This document shows, piece by piece, positions 16,315-23,859 of a DNA stretch of 36,952 nt. The notes below the pieces were generated by a model. That model saw only the letters and a program-made list of their open reading frames with translations, was not told where the DNA came from and searched no databases. A program made the translations under genes and the position numbers. Within the stretch, counting starts at the first letter, position 1; every line of letters starts with the position of its first letter. Source of the stretch: Rubricoccus marinus. GTDB lineage: Bacteria > Bacteroidota > Rhodothermia > Rhodothermales > Rubricoccaceae. The stretch is taken from assembly GCF_002257665.1 (NCBI RefSeq), contig NZ_MQWB01000001.1, positions 45,649 to 82,600 of the forward strand. The letters are read 5' to 3'.

Positions 16315-17508
16315 TCAGGCGGCGACGCAGTCCACGCCAGAGGCGGACTCGATGACCGAGGCGAACGCCTCGGCGCGGGCCTCCCACGTGTTCTGCCGGG
16401 CGAAGGCGATGCGCGCCGTGCGCGCGCCCTCGGTGTGGTCGTGCAGCGCGGCGTCGATGGCGCGGGAGAACACCTCCGTGTCGGACGCCGTGTAGACGAG
16501 CGCTTCGGCGTCGCCCAGCGGCGCGAACGGCGTCGTCACGACGGGCCGGCCGGCGGTGAGGTACTCGTTGAGCTTGAGCGGGTAGATGCTGCGCGTGAAC
16601 CGCGAGACCTTGAACGGGATGGTGCCCACGTCCATCCGCGCGAGAAAGCCCGGCAGCACCTCGGGCGCGTGCGAGCCCGCGAGCGTCACGTTGGGATACG
16701 CCTTCAGCGCCTCGGCCTCTGGCGCCGTCACGCGGCCGACGAACAGGAAGTCGAGGTCCGTCCGGCGCGAGATGACGCCGTGGAGCAGGTCGAAGTCCAC
16801 GCGGGAGTCCAGGCTGCCGATAAAGCCGACGCAGGGCCGCGCGTTTTCCGTCTCGCCAGAGGCCTGGTTGAACAGGTCGAAGTCGACGCCGTTGGGCACG
16901 AGGTGGACGTTCGCGTGCCGCCTCTGGCGGCTGTTGCGGAGGCACTCGGACGTGACCACGACGGCGTCGGCGTGCGCGAGGTACTCGGCCTCCAGCCTCG
17001 CGCCGTGCTTACCGACCCACGGCGCGGCGGCGATCTCGTCGTAGCCGTAGTAGACCCTCGCGCGCTCGCCCAGCGCTCCCGCCAGAGGCAGGCCGATCTG
17101 CGGCGCGAAGGCGGTCACGACGGTCGGGCGCTCCATGCCCAGCTTCCGCATCGCGGACCGGATGCTGGCGCCCACGATCTGGCCGTTCATCTCCAGCGCG
17201 GCGCGGAACGCCCGGCCCTCCTCCATCCACTGCGTCGGCACGACGGGCGGCGGCGTGAGCACCCAGACCGGGCCGTGCGGACCGTCCACGCGGCGGAGCC
17301 TCTGGCGCCCGAGCATCCGGCCGAGCGGCGCCGAGCCCAGCCCGGCGGCGGAGCGGGCCGCGTCGGCGAGCGTGAAGGCGTAGTCCACGTAGAGCACGCG
17401 GTAGTGCGCCGCGAGCGCCTGCATCAGCTGCACGGTGGACTTGACGTAGTCGCCGTCCCAGGCGGGCTGGGCGAGGCAGACGAGGGCGGGTTTCTGGACG
17501 TCGTTCAT
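16315..17508 (-). CDS. glycosyltransferase, GT-B group 1-like
   Basis: 397 residues from MNDVQKPALVCLAQPAWDGD. The N-terminal half resembles bacterial GT-B enzymes (YYGYDEIAAAPW, ADAVVVTSECLRNS, VHLVPNGVDFDLF). The C-terminal half contains VGFIGSLDSRVDFDLL, FLFVGRVTAPEAEAL and IYPLKLNEYLTAGRPVVTT, with the conserved KLNEYLAAG-type nucleotide-binding segment. It is expected in the cytoplasm, adding a sugar to the lipid-linked unit. It lies directly upstream of the flippase (1-bp gap) and 145 bp after the co-polymerase gene. Confidence 0.88.
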   Translation of the reverse strand: MNDVQKPALVCLAQPAWDGDYVKSTVQLMQALAAHYRVLYVDYAFTLADAARSAAGLGSAPLGRMLGRQRLRRVDGPHGPVWVLTPPPVVPTQWMEEGRAFRAALEMNGQIVGASIRSAMRKLGMERPTVVTAFAPQIGLPLAGALGERARVYYGYDEIAAAPWVGKHGARLEAEYLAHADAVVVTSECLRNSRQRRHANVHLVPNGVDFDLFNQASGETENARPCVGFIGSLDSRVDFDLLHGVISRRTDLDFLFVGRVTAPEAEALKAYPNVTLAGSHAPEVLPGFLARMDVGTIPFKVSRFTRSIYPLKLNEYLTAGRPVVTTPFAPLGDAEALVYTASDTEVFSRAIDAALHDHTEGARTARIAFARQNTWEARAEAFASVIESASGVDCVAA

Positions 17509-17653
17509 ATCGAATCGGGAAGGCCTCTGGCGCCCCCGGATCGGGTTTGGGGCAGGCGACAGCGGGTCGGTCTAGCTGGGTATCAGGAGTGCGGCAAGGA
17601 GGAGCGGGACAGTCCCAAAATCCCTCCATCCCGCATCCCCTATCCCTCTTGTG

Positions 17654-19798
17654 TCAGCGGCTGAACTCGAAGCGGGCGAGGCGTTTGGCGAGGCGGCGGA
17701 CGCCGCTGCGCTTGCGCGGCAGGTCGCCCACGAGGCCTTCGAGGCGCATCGGCTGAGCGCCGGTGAGGACGAGGTGCGGCGCGTGGCCGCTCGCGCGTTC
17801 GAGCGCCTCGGCGGTGTGGGCGTCGGCGGTGGACCACGAGCGGCTGGCGCGGGCGGCGAGCAGCGTCACGTCGGCGTGCGCGAGGAGGCCGAGCGGGAGC
17901 GGGGCGTCGAGGACGGGCGGGAGTTCGAGAATGGTGATCTCGGCGCCAGAGGCCGTGTTGCCCGGCACGCCAGAGGCGAGTTCGTCGGGCGTTTCGGTCT
18001 CCGGGAATGCGTCGCTCACCTCGTAGGCGGTCGCGCCGCCCTCGGCGTGGGGCGCGAGGTAGCGGACCGACCGGCCTCTGGCGGCGAAGCGCTCGGCCAA
18101 TCGTGCGGCCACGAACCCGGCGCCCTCGCCGCTCTGGCCGCTGGCGACGACGACGAGTTGCGGCTCCTGCGCGTCGCGCTCGCGGAGGGCGAGGGCCACG
18201 TTGCGGAGGAACTGGGCGTCGAGCGGCTTGAGCAGCGTCTCGGTCGCGGGGGCGACGGGGTAGGCGCCCGCCAGAGGCAGGCCCGACACCTCGGCGGCGC
18301 GCTCGGGCGTCCGCATCGACTGGTCCAGGATCTCGACGCCGAGCAGGCTGCCGACGCAGAGCACCAGGCCCGCCATGAACGCCACCGCGACGAGCAGCGG
18401 GCGCTTGGACGAGAGCGGGCGCGCGGGCCGCTCCGGCGCCGCGACCACGTCGAGGTTGGCGGACTGCTCCAGGCTCTTCTGGCGCATCCGCGCGAGGTTG
18501 AGGCTCTGGAGCATCTCCATGTAGGTGCCCTCGGCGATGTCGACCTCGCGCTCCAGGCTGTTGAGCGTCGAGCCCAGCGGCGCGAACACGTCGTAGACGC
18601 GCTGGTACTCGTCGCGCCTCTGGCGGAGAACGGCGAGGCGCGCGCGGCCCTCGGTCACGGTCGTGGCGTGCTCCAGCCATGCGCCCGTGAGGGTGCTGCG
18701 CGAGACGCCCTGCTCGGAGTGCGTGAGCCGGTGGAGGCCGCGGACGGCGCTGTCGAGTTCGGCGCGGAGGCTGTCGACCGTCGCGGTGTCGGCGGCGCCA
18801 GAGGCGGGGGCTTTCTCGCCGGGGGCGGCGGGGATCGCGATGGCTTCGGCGCGGGCGAGGCGGGCCGTCGCGGCGGAGAGGGCGCGGCGCTGCTCGGCGA
18901 CGGACTCGCTCTGGATCAGCACGGCCTCGCGCTCGCTCAGGCGGCGCTCGGTATCGCGCAGGGCGCCTTCGGACGCGGCCAGCGCCATCTGCTCCTGCTG
19001 CACCTCGTGATCAAGCTGCTCTTTCTGCGAGGCGACGTACTTGGTCTGCTCGTAGTAGTTGATGATCCGGTTGCGCACGCCAAAGTCGCGCATCCCGCTG
19101 ACCGCGCTGCGCAGCGACTGGTTGGCGACGGCCGTCTCCTCCTCGAAAAAGGCCACGATGTCGCTCGTCTCGCGCGTCTTCATCTCGCGGAACTCGGTGA
19201 CCACCTGGTCGAGAAGGATCTGGAGCGTGACCTGCGCCAGCGTGGCGTCCGGCGCGTTGTAGCGCACCTCCACCATGTCGGAGTTGCCGACGCGGTTGGC
19301 CTGGATCGCGCCCTGGAGCGTGCTCACGTTGAACGGCGAGGGGTCGACGTAGAGCGCGGCGTAGACGGGGCTCTCGATCTCGTTCTTCTGCGCCGCGAAG
19401 CGCGTGTAGGTCGCCTCGGTAGACGCGCGTCCGCCTCTGGCGGCGACGGTCCGAACCAAGCCTGTGGCCTCCTGTGCGTCGTAGTCCTCCAGGCGCAGCT
19501 CGCCAGAGGCTTCCATCGCGAGAAGCGTGAGCGCGACGTGCTCGACGGCCCGGCGGCTCTTGATGAGCTGGATCAGGTTGTCGAAGGCGGTCTGCGTGGT
19601 CAGGTAGTCGGCGCGGGCGCCGTTCTCGGAGTCGATGGAGTAGCCGGAGACGAAGCCGGTGTAGAGCGTCGCGGAGGCGGCGTACTCGCGGGGCAGATCG
19701 CGCGTGGCCCAGAAGGCCGCGGCGGCCATCGCCAGAGGCACGAGCACGAGGAGAGCGGCGTGGCGGCCGAGCAGCCGCAGGAACTGGAGCAGGCTCAT
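17654..19798 (-). CDS. Wzc-like polysaccharide co-polymerase with degenerate ATPase domain
   Basis: 714 residues from MSLLQFLRLLGRHAALLV. A Wzz domain has membrane helices at about 13-31 and 466-486. The long periplasmic part between them includes coiled coil (about 230-450). A cytoplasmic domain follows (about 540-700) with the layout of bacterial tyrosine kinases: a VVVASGQSGEGAGFVAARL P-loop and ITILELPPVLDA. The P-loop Lys is replaced by Ala (A560, GEGAG instead of GEGKS/T), the Walker B-like Asp by Glu, and there is no C-terminal Tyr cluster (the end is RLAKRLARFEFSR). It therefore probably sets chain length without autophosphorylation. It overlaps the TolC-like gene by 4 bp. Confidence 0.88.
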   Translation of the reverse strand: MSLLQFLRLLGRHAALLVLVPLAMAAAAFWATRDLPREYAASATLYTGFVSGYSIDSENGARADYLTTQTAFDNLIQLIKSRRAVEHVALTLLAMEASGELRLEDYDAQEATGLVRTVAARGGRASTEATYTRFAAQKNEIESPVYAALYVDPSPFNVSTLQGAIQANRVGNSDMVEVRYNAPDATLAQVTLQILLDQVVTEFREMKTRETSDIVAFFEEETAVANQSLRSAVSGMRDFGVRNRIINYYEQTKYVASQKEQLDHEVQQEQMALAASEGALRDTERRLSEREAVLIQSESVAEQRRALSAATARLARAEAIAIPAAPGEKAPASGAADTATVDSLRAELDSAVRGLHRLTHSEQGVSRSTLTGAWLEHATTVTEGRARLAVLRQRRDEYQRVYDVFAPLGSTLNSLEREVDIAEGTYMEMLQSLNLARMRQKSLEQSANLDVVAAPERPARPLSSKRPLLVAVAFMAGLVLCVGSLLGVEILDQSMRTPERAAEVSGLPLAGAYPVAPATETLLKPLDAQFLRNVALALRERDAQEPQLVVVASGQSGEGAGFVAARLAERFAARGRSVRYLAPHAEGGATAYEVSDAFPETETPDELASGVPGNTASGAEITILELPPVLDAPLPLGLLAHADVTLLAARASRSWSTADAHTAEALERASGHAPHLVLTGAQPMRLEGLVGDLPRKRSGVRRLAKRLARFEFSR

Positions 19799-20469
19799 CG
19801 GGACGCGGCGGCGAGGGTGGCGAGCGGCGTGCCGCAGAAGACTTCGAGCTGCGCGTAGGCGGTCAGGTAGTCGGTCCGGGCGGTCTCGTAGGCCGCTTCG
19901 GACTCGGCGGCGATCTGGTCCACGCGCGCCAGCTCGGAGACGGGGATGTCGCCCTGCACGAACTCGGACTCGGCCATCGTGAGGTGCGTCCGCGCCGACT
20001 CCATCCCACCGGAGCGGACGCCGACGAGGCGGTAGGCCAGCTCGGTCTTGCGGTAGAGCGCGATGATGACGAGGTCGAGTTCTTCGTCGGCCTCGGCGCG
20101 CCTCTGGCGGGACTGCTCCAGCTCGGCCTCGGCCTGTCGGGCTTCGTGCTTGCGGCCCATGAAGTCGTAGAGCGAGACGCGGACGCTCAGGCCGACGGTC
20201 GTCCCCAGGCTGAGCTGGTCCACGATGGCGTTGCCGTACGTCCCGGCCGAGGCGCCCACGTTGACGCCGATGTTGTCGGACCACGCGCGGCGCGTGCGGT
20301 CGAGCTGCGCCTCGTTTTTGGCGACCGTGGCGTCGGCGTAGCGGAGCGTGGGCGACTGCGCGCGCACGGCGCCGAGCACGGCGTCGAGCGGCGGGAGGAC
20401 GGGCAGCTCCTGGGCGCCAGAGGCGGTAGCGCAGAGGAGTGCGAGCGAGAGGAGAAGCGAGCGTGTCAT
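19795..20469 (-). CDS. TolC-like outer-membrane efflux protein, half length
   Basis: 224 residues with a signal peptide (MTRSLLLSLALLCATASGAQ). The body looks like one OEP repeat: ARQAEAELEQSRQRRAEADE and LALYRKTELAYRL-like helices, VGLSVRVSLYDFMGRKHEA as beta-barrel strands, and AESEFVQGDIPVSELARVDQ, the typical TolC helix segment. Classical TolC proteins have two such halves in about 430-490 residues. This has one, so six copies rather than three might be needed to close a barrel, or it is not a full channel. No Wza-type exporter exists in the locus, so this is the only candidate outer-membrane partner of the co-polymerase. Two LytTR-type boxes lie 61 bp upstream. Confidence 0.82.
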   Translation of the reverse strand: MTRSLLLSLALLCATASGAQELPVLPPLDAVLGAVRAQSPTLRYADATVAKNEAQLDRTRRAWSDNIGVNVGASAGTYGNAIVDQLSLGTTVGLSVRVSLYDFMGRKHEARQAEAELEQSRQRRAEADEELDLVIIALYRKTELAYRLVGVRSGGMESARTHLTMAESEFVQGDIPVSELARVDQIAAESEAAYETARTDYLTAYAQLEVFCGTPLATLAAASR

Positions 20470-20530
20470 CGAGGTGTGGTTGGCTGACCGCTCGCAACGT
20501 CCCCTTTCCTCTCTCTCTCCCGGCCCGGCT

Positions 20531-20561
20531 TTCGACGAACGCGGCGCCGGCTTCGACGAAC
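20531..20561 (-). promoter_or_regulatory. two LytTR/AlgR-like boxes upstream of the TolC-like/co-polymerase operon
   Basis: On the minus strand GCGTTCGTCGAA occurs twice, cores at 20531-20540 and 20552-20561, exactly 21 bp apart. The start codon follows 61 nt after the nearer box, the same distance as at the glycosyltransferase trio. Confidence 0.65.
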
Positions 20562-20681
20562 GCGGCCTCTGGCGCGGCGGCCGGGGCGCGCGATGGGGTC
20601 CTCTGGCGCCAGAGGCGTGTGGCGCCGCGGTGGCGCGTGGCTCCCCCCCGCTCCGCTCGCCCGTTGGTCGCGAAGCTGTCC

Positions 20682-20780
20682 CCCTTGGCAAGGGGGACAA
20701 TCCACGCCGAGGTCGCCCCGGCATAGTGGTGGGTTGGAACAGCCGATCTGGATTGTCCCCTCCCCGAGGGGGACCGTTCG
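20682..20780. repeat. element C, hairpin-ended inverted repeat
   Basis: The left end GTCCCCCTTGGCAAGGGGGA continues with CAATCCA. The right end, on the minus strand, is GTCCCCCTCGGGGAGGGG, continuing with ACAATCCAG. The two ends are inverted repeats of each other and each folds on itself. This is the only copy in the window. Confidence 0.7.
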
Positions 20781-20873
20781 GCCGCCGTCCAGGCGCGTCG
20801 AACAGGGGGTACGCCCAGCCGAGCATGGCGCCACGCCAGAGGCTCTCTTCCGGGCGTCTGCCTTCCCCTACAG

Positions 20874-21051
20874 CGTCATCCCCGCGAAGGCGGGGATCCA
20901 GAGTACCGGGAACGACTCTCAGGCTGGCCTCTCGGTCCAGGACGCGCGCCAGAGGCGGCTTCGCCGCGTGCATTCCCCTCCCTGCCACGCCAGAGGCCTC
21001 TGGCGACACCAGTGCTCATCACTCTGGATTCCCGCCTGCGCGGGAATGACG
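20874..21051 (+). repeat. family-A intergenic element, copy A4
   Basis: About 178 bp, very close to A3: CGTCATCCCCGCGAAGG left end, GAGTACCGGGAACGACTCTC, interior decamers, GACACCAGTGCTCATCACTC and a right end with a GGAATGACG terminus. B2 follows 53 bp later, repeating the A2-B1 pairing. Confidence 0.9.
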
Positions 21052-21104
21052 GATGTGAGAGGGGCGGCAGGCACATCAACGCTTTTCGCGAGAGCGCGGC
21101 CGTG

Positions 21105-21318
21105 CGTCGCCCTCCCCCGGCCCCTCCCGTCCGGGAGGGGAGGAACGGCTGGGCCTCTGGCGCCAGAGGCGGGTTAGCTCCGAGTTGGTCTCGGCCTCTC
21201 CTACGCACCTCCTCCCCCAGACGGGGGAGGCCGGGAGGGGATGACCGGGCGAGCGCGATGGAGGCCTCTGGCGCCGTGTGGGGTCGCCCTCACCCCAGCC
21301 CTTTCCCAATGAGAGAGG
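21105..21318 (+). repeat. family-B GC-rich element, copy B2
   Basis: About 214 bp, matching B1 in order and spacing: CGTCGCCCTCCCCC, CCGGGAGGGGAGG, decamer palindrome, CCTCCCCCAGACGGGGGAGG, TGACCGGGCGAGCGCGATG, GGCCTCTGGCGCCGTG. The middle and the far end diverge from B1. Confidence 0.85.
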
Positions 21319-21349
21319 AGGACACATAGAGCCTCTGGCGCCAGAGGCG

Positions 21350-21389
21350 TAAAAGGCATGCGGGCGGCCATCCGTAGACGGCCGCCCGC
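21350..21389 (-). terminator. strong hairpin terminator after ugd
   Basis: A perfect 10-bp stem GCGGGCGGCC / GGCCGCCCGC (21360-21369 and 21380-21389) has a 10-nt loop. On the minus strand it is followed by ATGCCTTTTACG, a short U-tract. It is the distal member of four hairpins after ugd. Confidence 0.7.
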
Positions 21390-21401
21390 GGGCGCGCTGA
21401 G

Positions 21402-21489
21402 CCGGGCAGGTGGTGCTGCCCGGCCCTTCCCGGAGGTCGTGGTGCTTCCGGGCCGCGCGCCGCTCGGGGAGGTCAGCCAACCTCCCGAG
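21402..21489 (-). other. three further hairpins between ugd and its terminator
   Basis: Stems: CCGGGCAG/CTGCCCGG (21402-21423), CCCGGA/TCCGGG (21429-21452) and CTCGGGGAGGT/ACCTCCCGAG with one bulged base (21463-21489). The last begins 10 nt beyond the ugd stop codon. They could protect the 3' end of the transcript or reinforce termination. Confidence 0.5.
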
Positions 21490-21498
21490 AGGGGGCGG

Positions 21499-22956
21499 CT
21501 ACGGGAGCGTCAGCACGCCGGTCTCTGAGATGGTGAAGGAGGAGAGGGCCTCTGGCGCCAGAGGCGCGGAGGTCTCGGCGTCCAGGGTGCACGCCTCTGG
21601 CGTGGGGCGGCCGATGGAGCGGTAGGCGAAGCCCGCCTCCACCATCTGCGCGGGCTCGAAGACGTTGCGGCCGTCGAAGACGAGCGGCGTGCGCATGGAC
21701 TCGCGGACGCGACCGAGATCGGGGCGGCGGAACTCGGGCCACTCGGTCGCCACGATGAGCGCGTCGGCGCCAGAGGCGGCGGCGTAGGCGCTCTCGGCGT
21801 AGCGCAGCGTGCCGGTGCCCGCCAGAGGCTCGCGGGCGAACGTGGCGCGCGTGGTCTCGATGGCCTCGGGGTCGAAGGCGACGACCTCGGCGCCGCGCGA
21901 GACGAACTCGCGGATGAGCACGTGGGCGGGCGCCTCGCGCACGTCGTCGGTGTGCGGCTTGAAGGCGAGGCCCCAGACGGCGATGCGGCGTCCGTCGAGG
22001 CGGCCTCTGGCGTCGGCGAGCGTGTCGAGGACGGGCGGGACGAGGGTCTTTTTCTGGTCCTCGTTCACGTCCAGGACCGACTTGAGGATGCGGAACTCGT
22101 AGCCTTCTTCGCGCGCTGTGCGGTGGAGCGCCTGCACGTCCTTGGGGAAGCAGCTTCCGCCGAAGCCGATGCCGGCGTAGAGGAATTTGGGACCGATGCG
22201 GCTATCGGTCCCGATGCCTCGGCGCACGTGGTCCACGTCGGCGCCGACGCGGTCGCAGAGGTTCGCGATCTCGTTCATGAACGTGATCTTGGTCGCCAGA
22301 AGCGCATTCGCGGCGTACTTGGTCATCTCCGCGCTGGCCTCGTCCATCAGGATGATGGGGTTGCCGGAGCGGACGAACGGCTGGTAGAGCCGGTGCATGG
22401 TCTCGGCGGCGCGCGGCGACGACGTACCGATCACGACGCGCTCGGGCTTCATGAAGTCCTCCACGGCGGCGCCCTCGCGCAAAAACTCCGGGTTGCTCAC
22501 CACGTCGAAGTGGACGCCAGAGGCCAGTCCGTGCGCCTCGACGGCGGCCGTCACGCGGGCGGCGGTCCCGACGGGCACGGTGCTCTTGTCGACGAGCACC
22601 TTGTAGCCCCAGTGCGGGTTGGCCGCCAGAAGCTGACCGATGTGGTCGGCGACGCCGAGCACGTACTGGAGGTCGGCGCTGCCGTCCTCGGCGGGCGGCG
22701 TGGGAAGCGCGAGAAAGACAACGTCGGCGGGCTCCAGAGCGTCCGCGAGATCGGTCGTGAAGGTGAGGCGGTTCTCGCGGATGCCGCGCTCAAAGAAGAC
22801 CTCCAGGCCGGGCTCGTAGATGGTGAGGCGCCCGTTCTGGAGCGTGGTGACCTTGTCCACGTCGATGTCGACGCAGGTGACCTGGTTGCCCATTTCGGCG
22901 AAGCAGGTGCCTCCGACGAGGCCGACGTATCCGGTTCCGATGACGGCGATGTTCAT
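21499..22956 (-). CDS. ugd: UDP-glucose 6-dehydrogenase
   Basis: 485 residues from MNIAVIGTGYVGLVGGTCFA, the N-terminal NAD-binding Rossmann start of the family. The catalytic Cys is C269 in GFGGSCFPKDVQAL. Other family motifs are STVPVGTA, SNPEFLREGAAVEDF and GLAFKPHTDDVREAPA. It oxidises UDP-glucose to UDP-glucuronate with 2 NAD+ in the cytoplasm, so the polymer probably contains uronic acids. The last 30 or so residues (ACTLDAETSAPLAPEAL and onward) exceed the usual length and include decamer-encoded PLAPEA. It lies 66 bp downstream of the sugar-phosphate transferase gene, likely one operon. No LytTR-type box is directly upstream. Confidence 0.96.
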   Translation of the reverse strand: MNIAVIGTGYVGLVGGTCFAEMGNQVTCVDIDVDKVTTLQNGRLTIYEPGLEVFFERGIRENRLTFTTDLADALEPADVVFLALPTPPAEDGSADLQYVLGVADHIGQLLAANPHWGYKVLVDKSTVPVGTAARVTAAVEAHGLASGVHFDVVSNPEFLREGAAVEDFMKPERVVIGTSSPRAAETMHRLYQPFVRSGNPIILMDEASAEMTKYAANALLATKITFMNEIANLCDRVGADVDHVRRGIGTDSRIGPKFLYAGIGFGGSCFPKDVQALHRTAREEGYEFRILKSVLDVNEDQKKTLVPPVLDTLADARGRLDGRRIAVWGLAFKPHTDDVREAPAHVLIREFVSRGAEVVAFDPEAIETTRATFAREPLAGTGTLRYAESAYAAASGADALIVATEWPEFRRPDLGRVRESMRTPLVFDGRNVFEPAQMVEAGFAYRSIGRPTPEACTLDAETSAPLAPEALSSFTISETGVLTLP

Positions 22957-22972
22957 GGTTTGATCTGGCTGA

Positions 22973-22984
22973 GGTGTTGGCTGA
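22973..22984 (-). promoter_or_regulatory. CAGCCAACACC leader motif before ugd
   Basis: The minus strand reads TCAGCCAACACC 16 nt before the ugd start codon, like the leaders of the epimerase and TolC-like genes. No Shine-Dalgarno sequence is present. Confidence 0.35.
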
Positions 22985-23022
22985 ATGCGGGTGTGTGGGG
23001 GCCTCTGGCGGCCCGGTCGGGT

Positions 23023-23787
23023 CTAGACGTTTTCGCTCTGGAAGAGCGCGGGGACGGTCTTGGCGATGAGGCGGAGGTCGAAGCCGAGGCCGTGGCTCTC
23101 GGCGTAGGTGTTGTCGAGCGCGATGCGCTCCTCTGGCGAGACCTCGCCGGTCCCGCGCTGGGTCACCTGCCAGAGGCCGGTGAGGCCTGCGGGCGCCATC
23201 CAGCGCGCGCCGTCGCCGTCGGCGGTGAGCTGCTCGGCTTCGTAGAGCGGCAGCGGCCGGTTGCCGACGAGCGACATATCGCCGAGGAGGATGTTGACCA
23301 GCTGCGGCAGTTCGTCGATGCTGGTGTTGCGGAGAAAGCGGCCGACGCGCGTGATGCGCGGGTCGTCCTGCAGCTTGAAAAAGGCCGGGCCCGCGTTCTG
23401 GCGGCGGCGGTGCTCCGCCTCGCAGATCACCTCGCCTCCGTCGCCGACGAGGACGGGCGAGCACGTCGCGCCCTCCTCCAGAGCGGCGCACGCGGCGCAT
23501 CCCTCGCCAGAGGCCTCTGGCGCGTCGGCCTCGGCGGCGTACTGGTTGAGGTGCGCGAGGTCCTTGAGCCGCTGGTCGGCATCGGGGTACATCGTGCGGA
23601 ACTTGAAGAGGCGGAAGCGGCGGTAGCCCGCGCCGACGCGCCACGAGGCGTAGAAGACGGGGCCGCTGGACTCCAGCCGGATCGCGAGGGCGGCGAGGAG
23701 CAGGACCGGCGAGAGGACGAGCAGCGCGGACGCGGAGGCGGCGACGTCGAAGGCGCGCTTGGCGAGGCTGGGGCGGGGCGAGATCAT
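23023..23787 (-). CDS. polyprenol-phosphate sugar-phosphate transferase (PglC/WbaP catalytic core)
   Basis: 254 residues. [21 protein letters not shown] is the re-entrant membrane helix of monotopic phosphoglycosyl transferases. [11 protein letters not shown], the catalytic Asp-Glu pair D158-E159 in [19 protein letters not shown] and [12 protein letters not shown] complete the signature. The enzyme transfers a sugar phosphate from a nucleotide sugar to undecaprenyl phosphate, the first step of repeat-unit assembly. It is the short form without the N-terminal membrane region of full WbaP. Between about 84 and 135 it carries an insertion with four Cys (C97, C100, C109, C122), starting in decamer-encoded APEASGEG. 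Related Bacteroidota enzymes, as I recall, have a similar Cys insertion; its role is unknown. Confidence 0.92.
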   Translation of the reverse strand: MISPRPSLAKRAFDVAASASALLVLSPVLLLAALAIRLESSGPVFYASWRVGAGYRRFRLFKFRTMYPDADQRLKDLAHLNQYAAEADAPEASGEGCAACAALEEGATCSPVLVGDGGEVICEAEHRRRQNAGPAFFKLQDDPRITRVGRFLRNTSIDELPQLVNILLGDMSLVGNRPLPLYEAEQLTADGDGARWMAPAGLTGLWQVTQRGTGEVSPEERIALDNTYAESHGLGFDLRLIAKTVPALFQSENV

Positions 23788-23859
23788 GGGAGCGGGAGCA
23801 GGGCCTCTGGCGCCAGAGGCGGACTAGGTGCGCGGAGCGCCAGAGGCTGCGGTGGTGGG

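Larger units (their letters stand above)
20470..21498. other. 1-kb gene-free region packed with repeats
   Basis: No gene is supported here. In order it holds a CAGCCAACCACACC leader, two LytTR-type boxes (20531-20561), decamers, element C (20682-20780), element A4 (20874-21051), element B2 (21105-21318), a decamer palindrome near 21331-21348, and four hairpins (21360-21489) reaching the ugd stop codon. Open frames in it are repeat artefacts. Confidence 0.75.
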
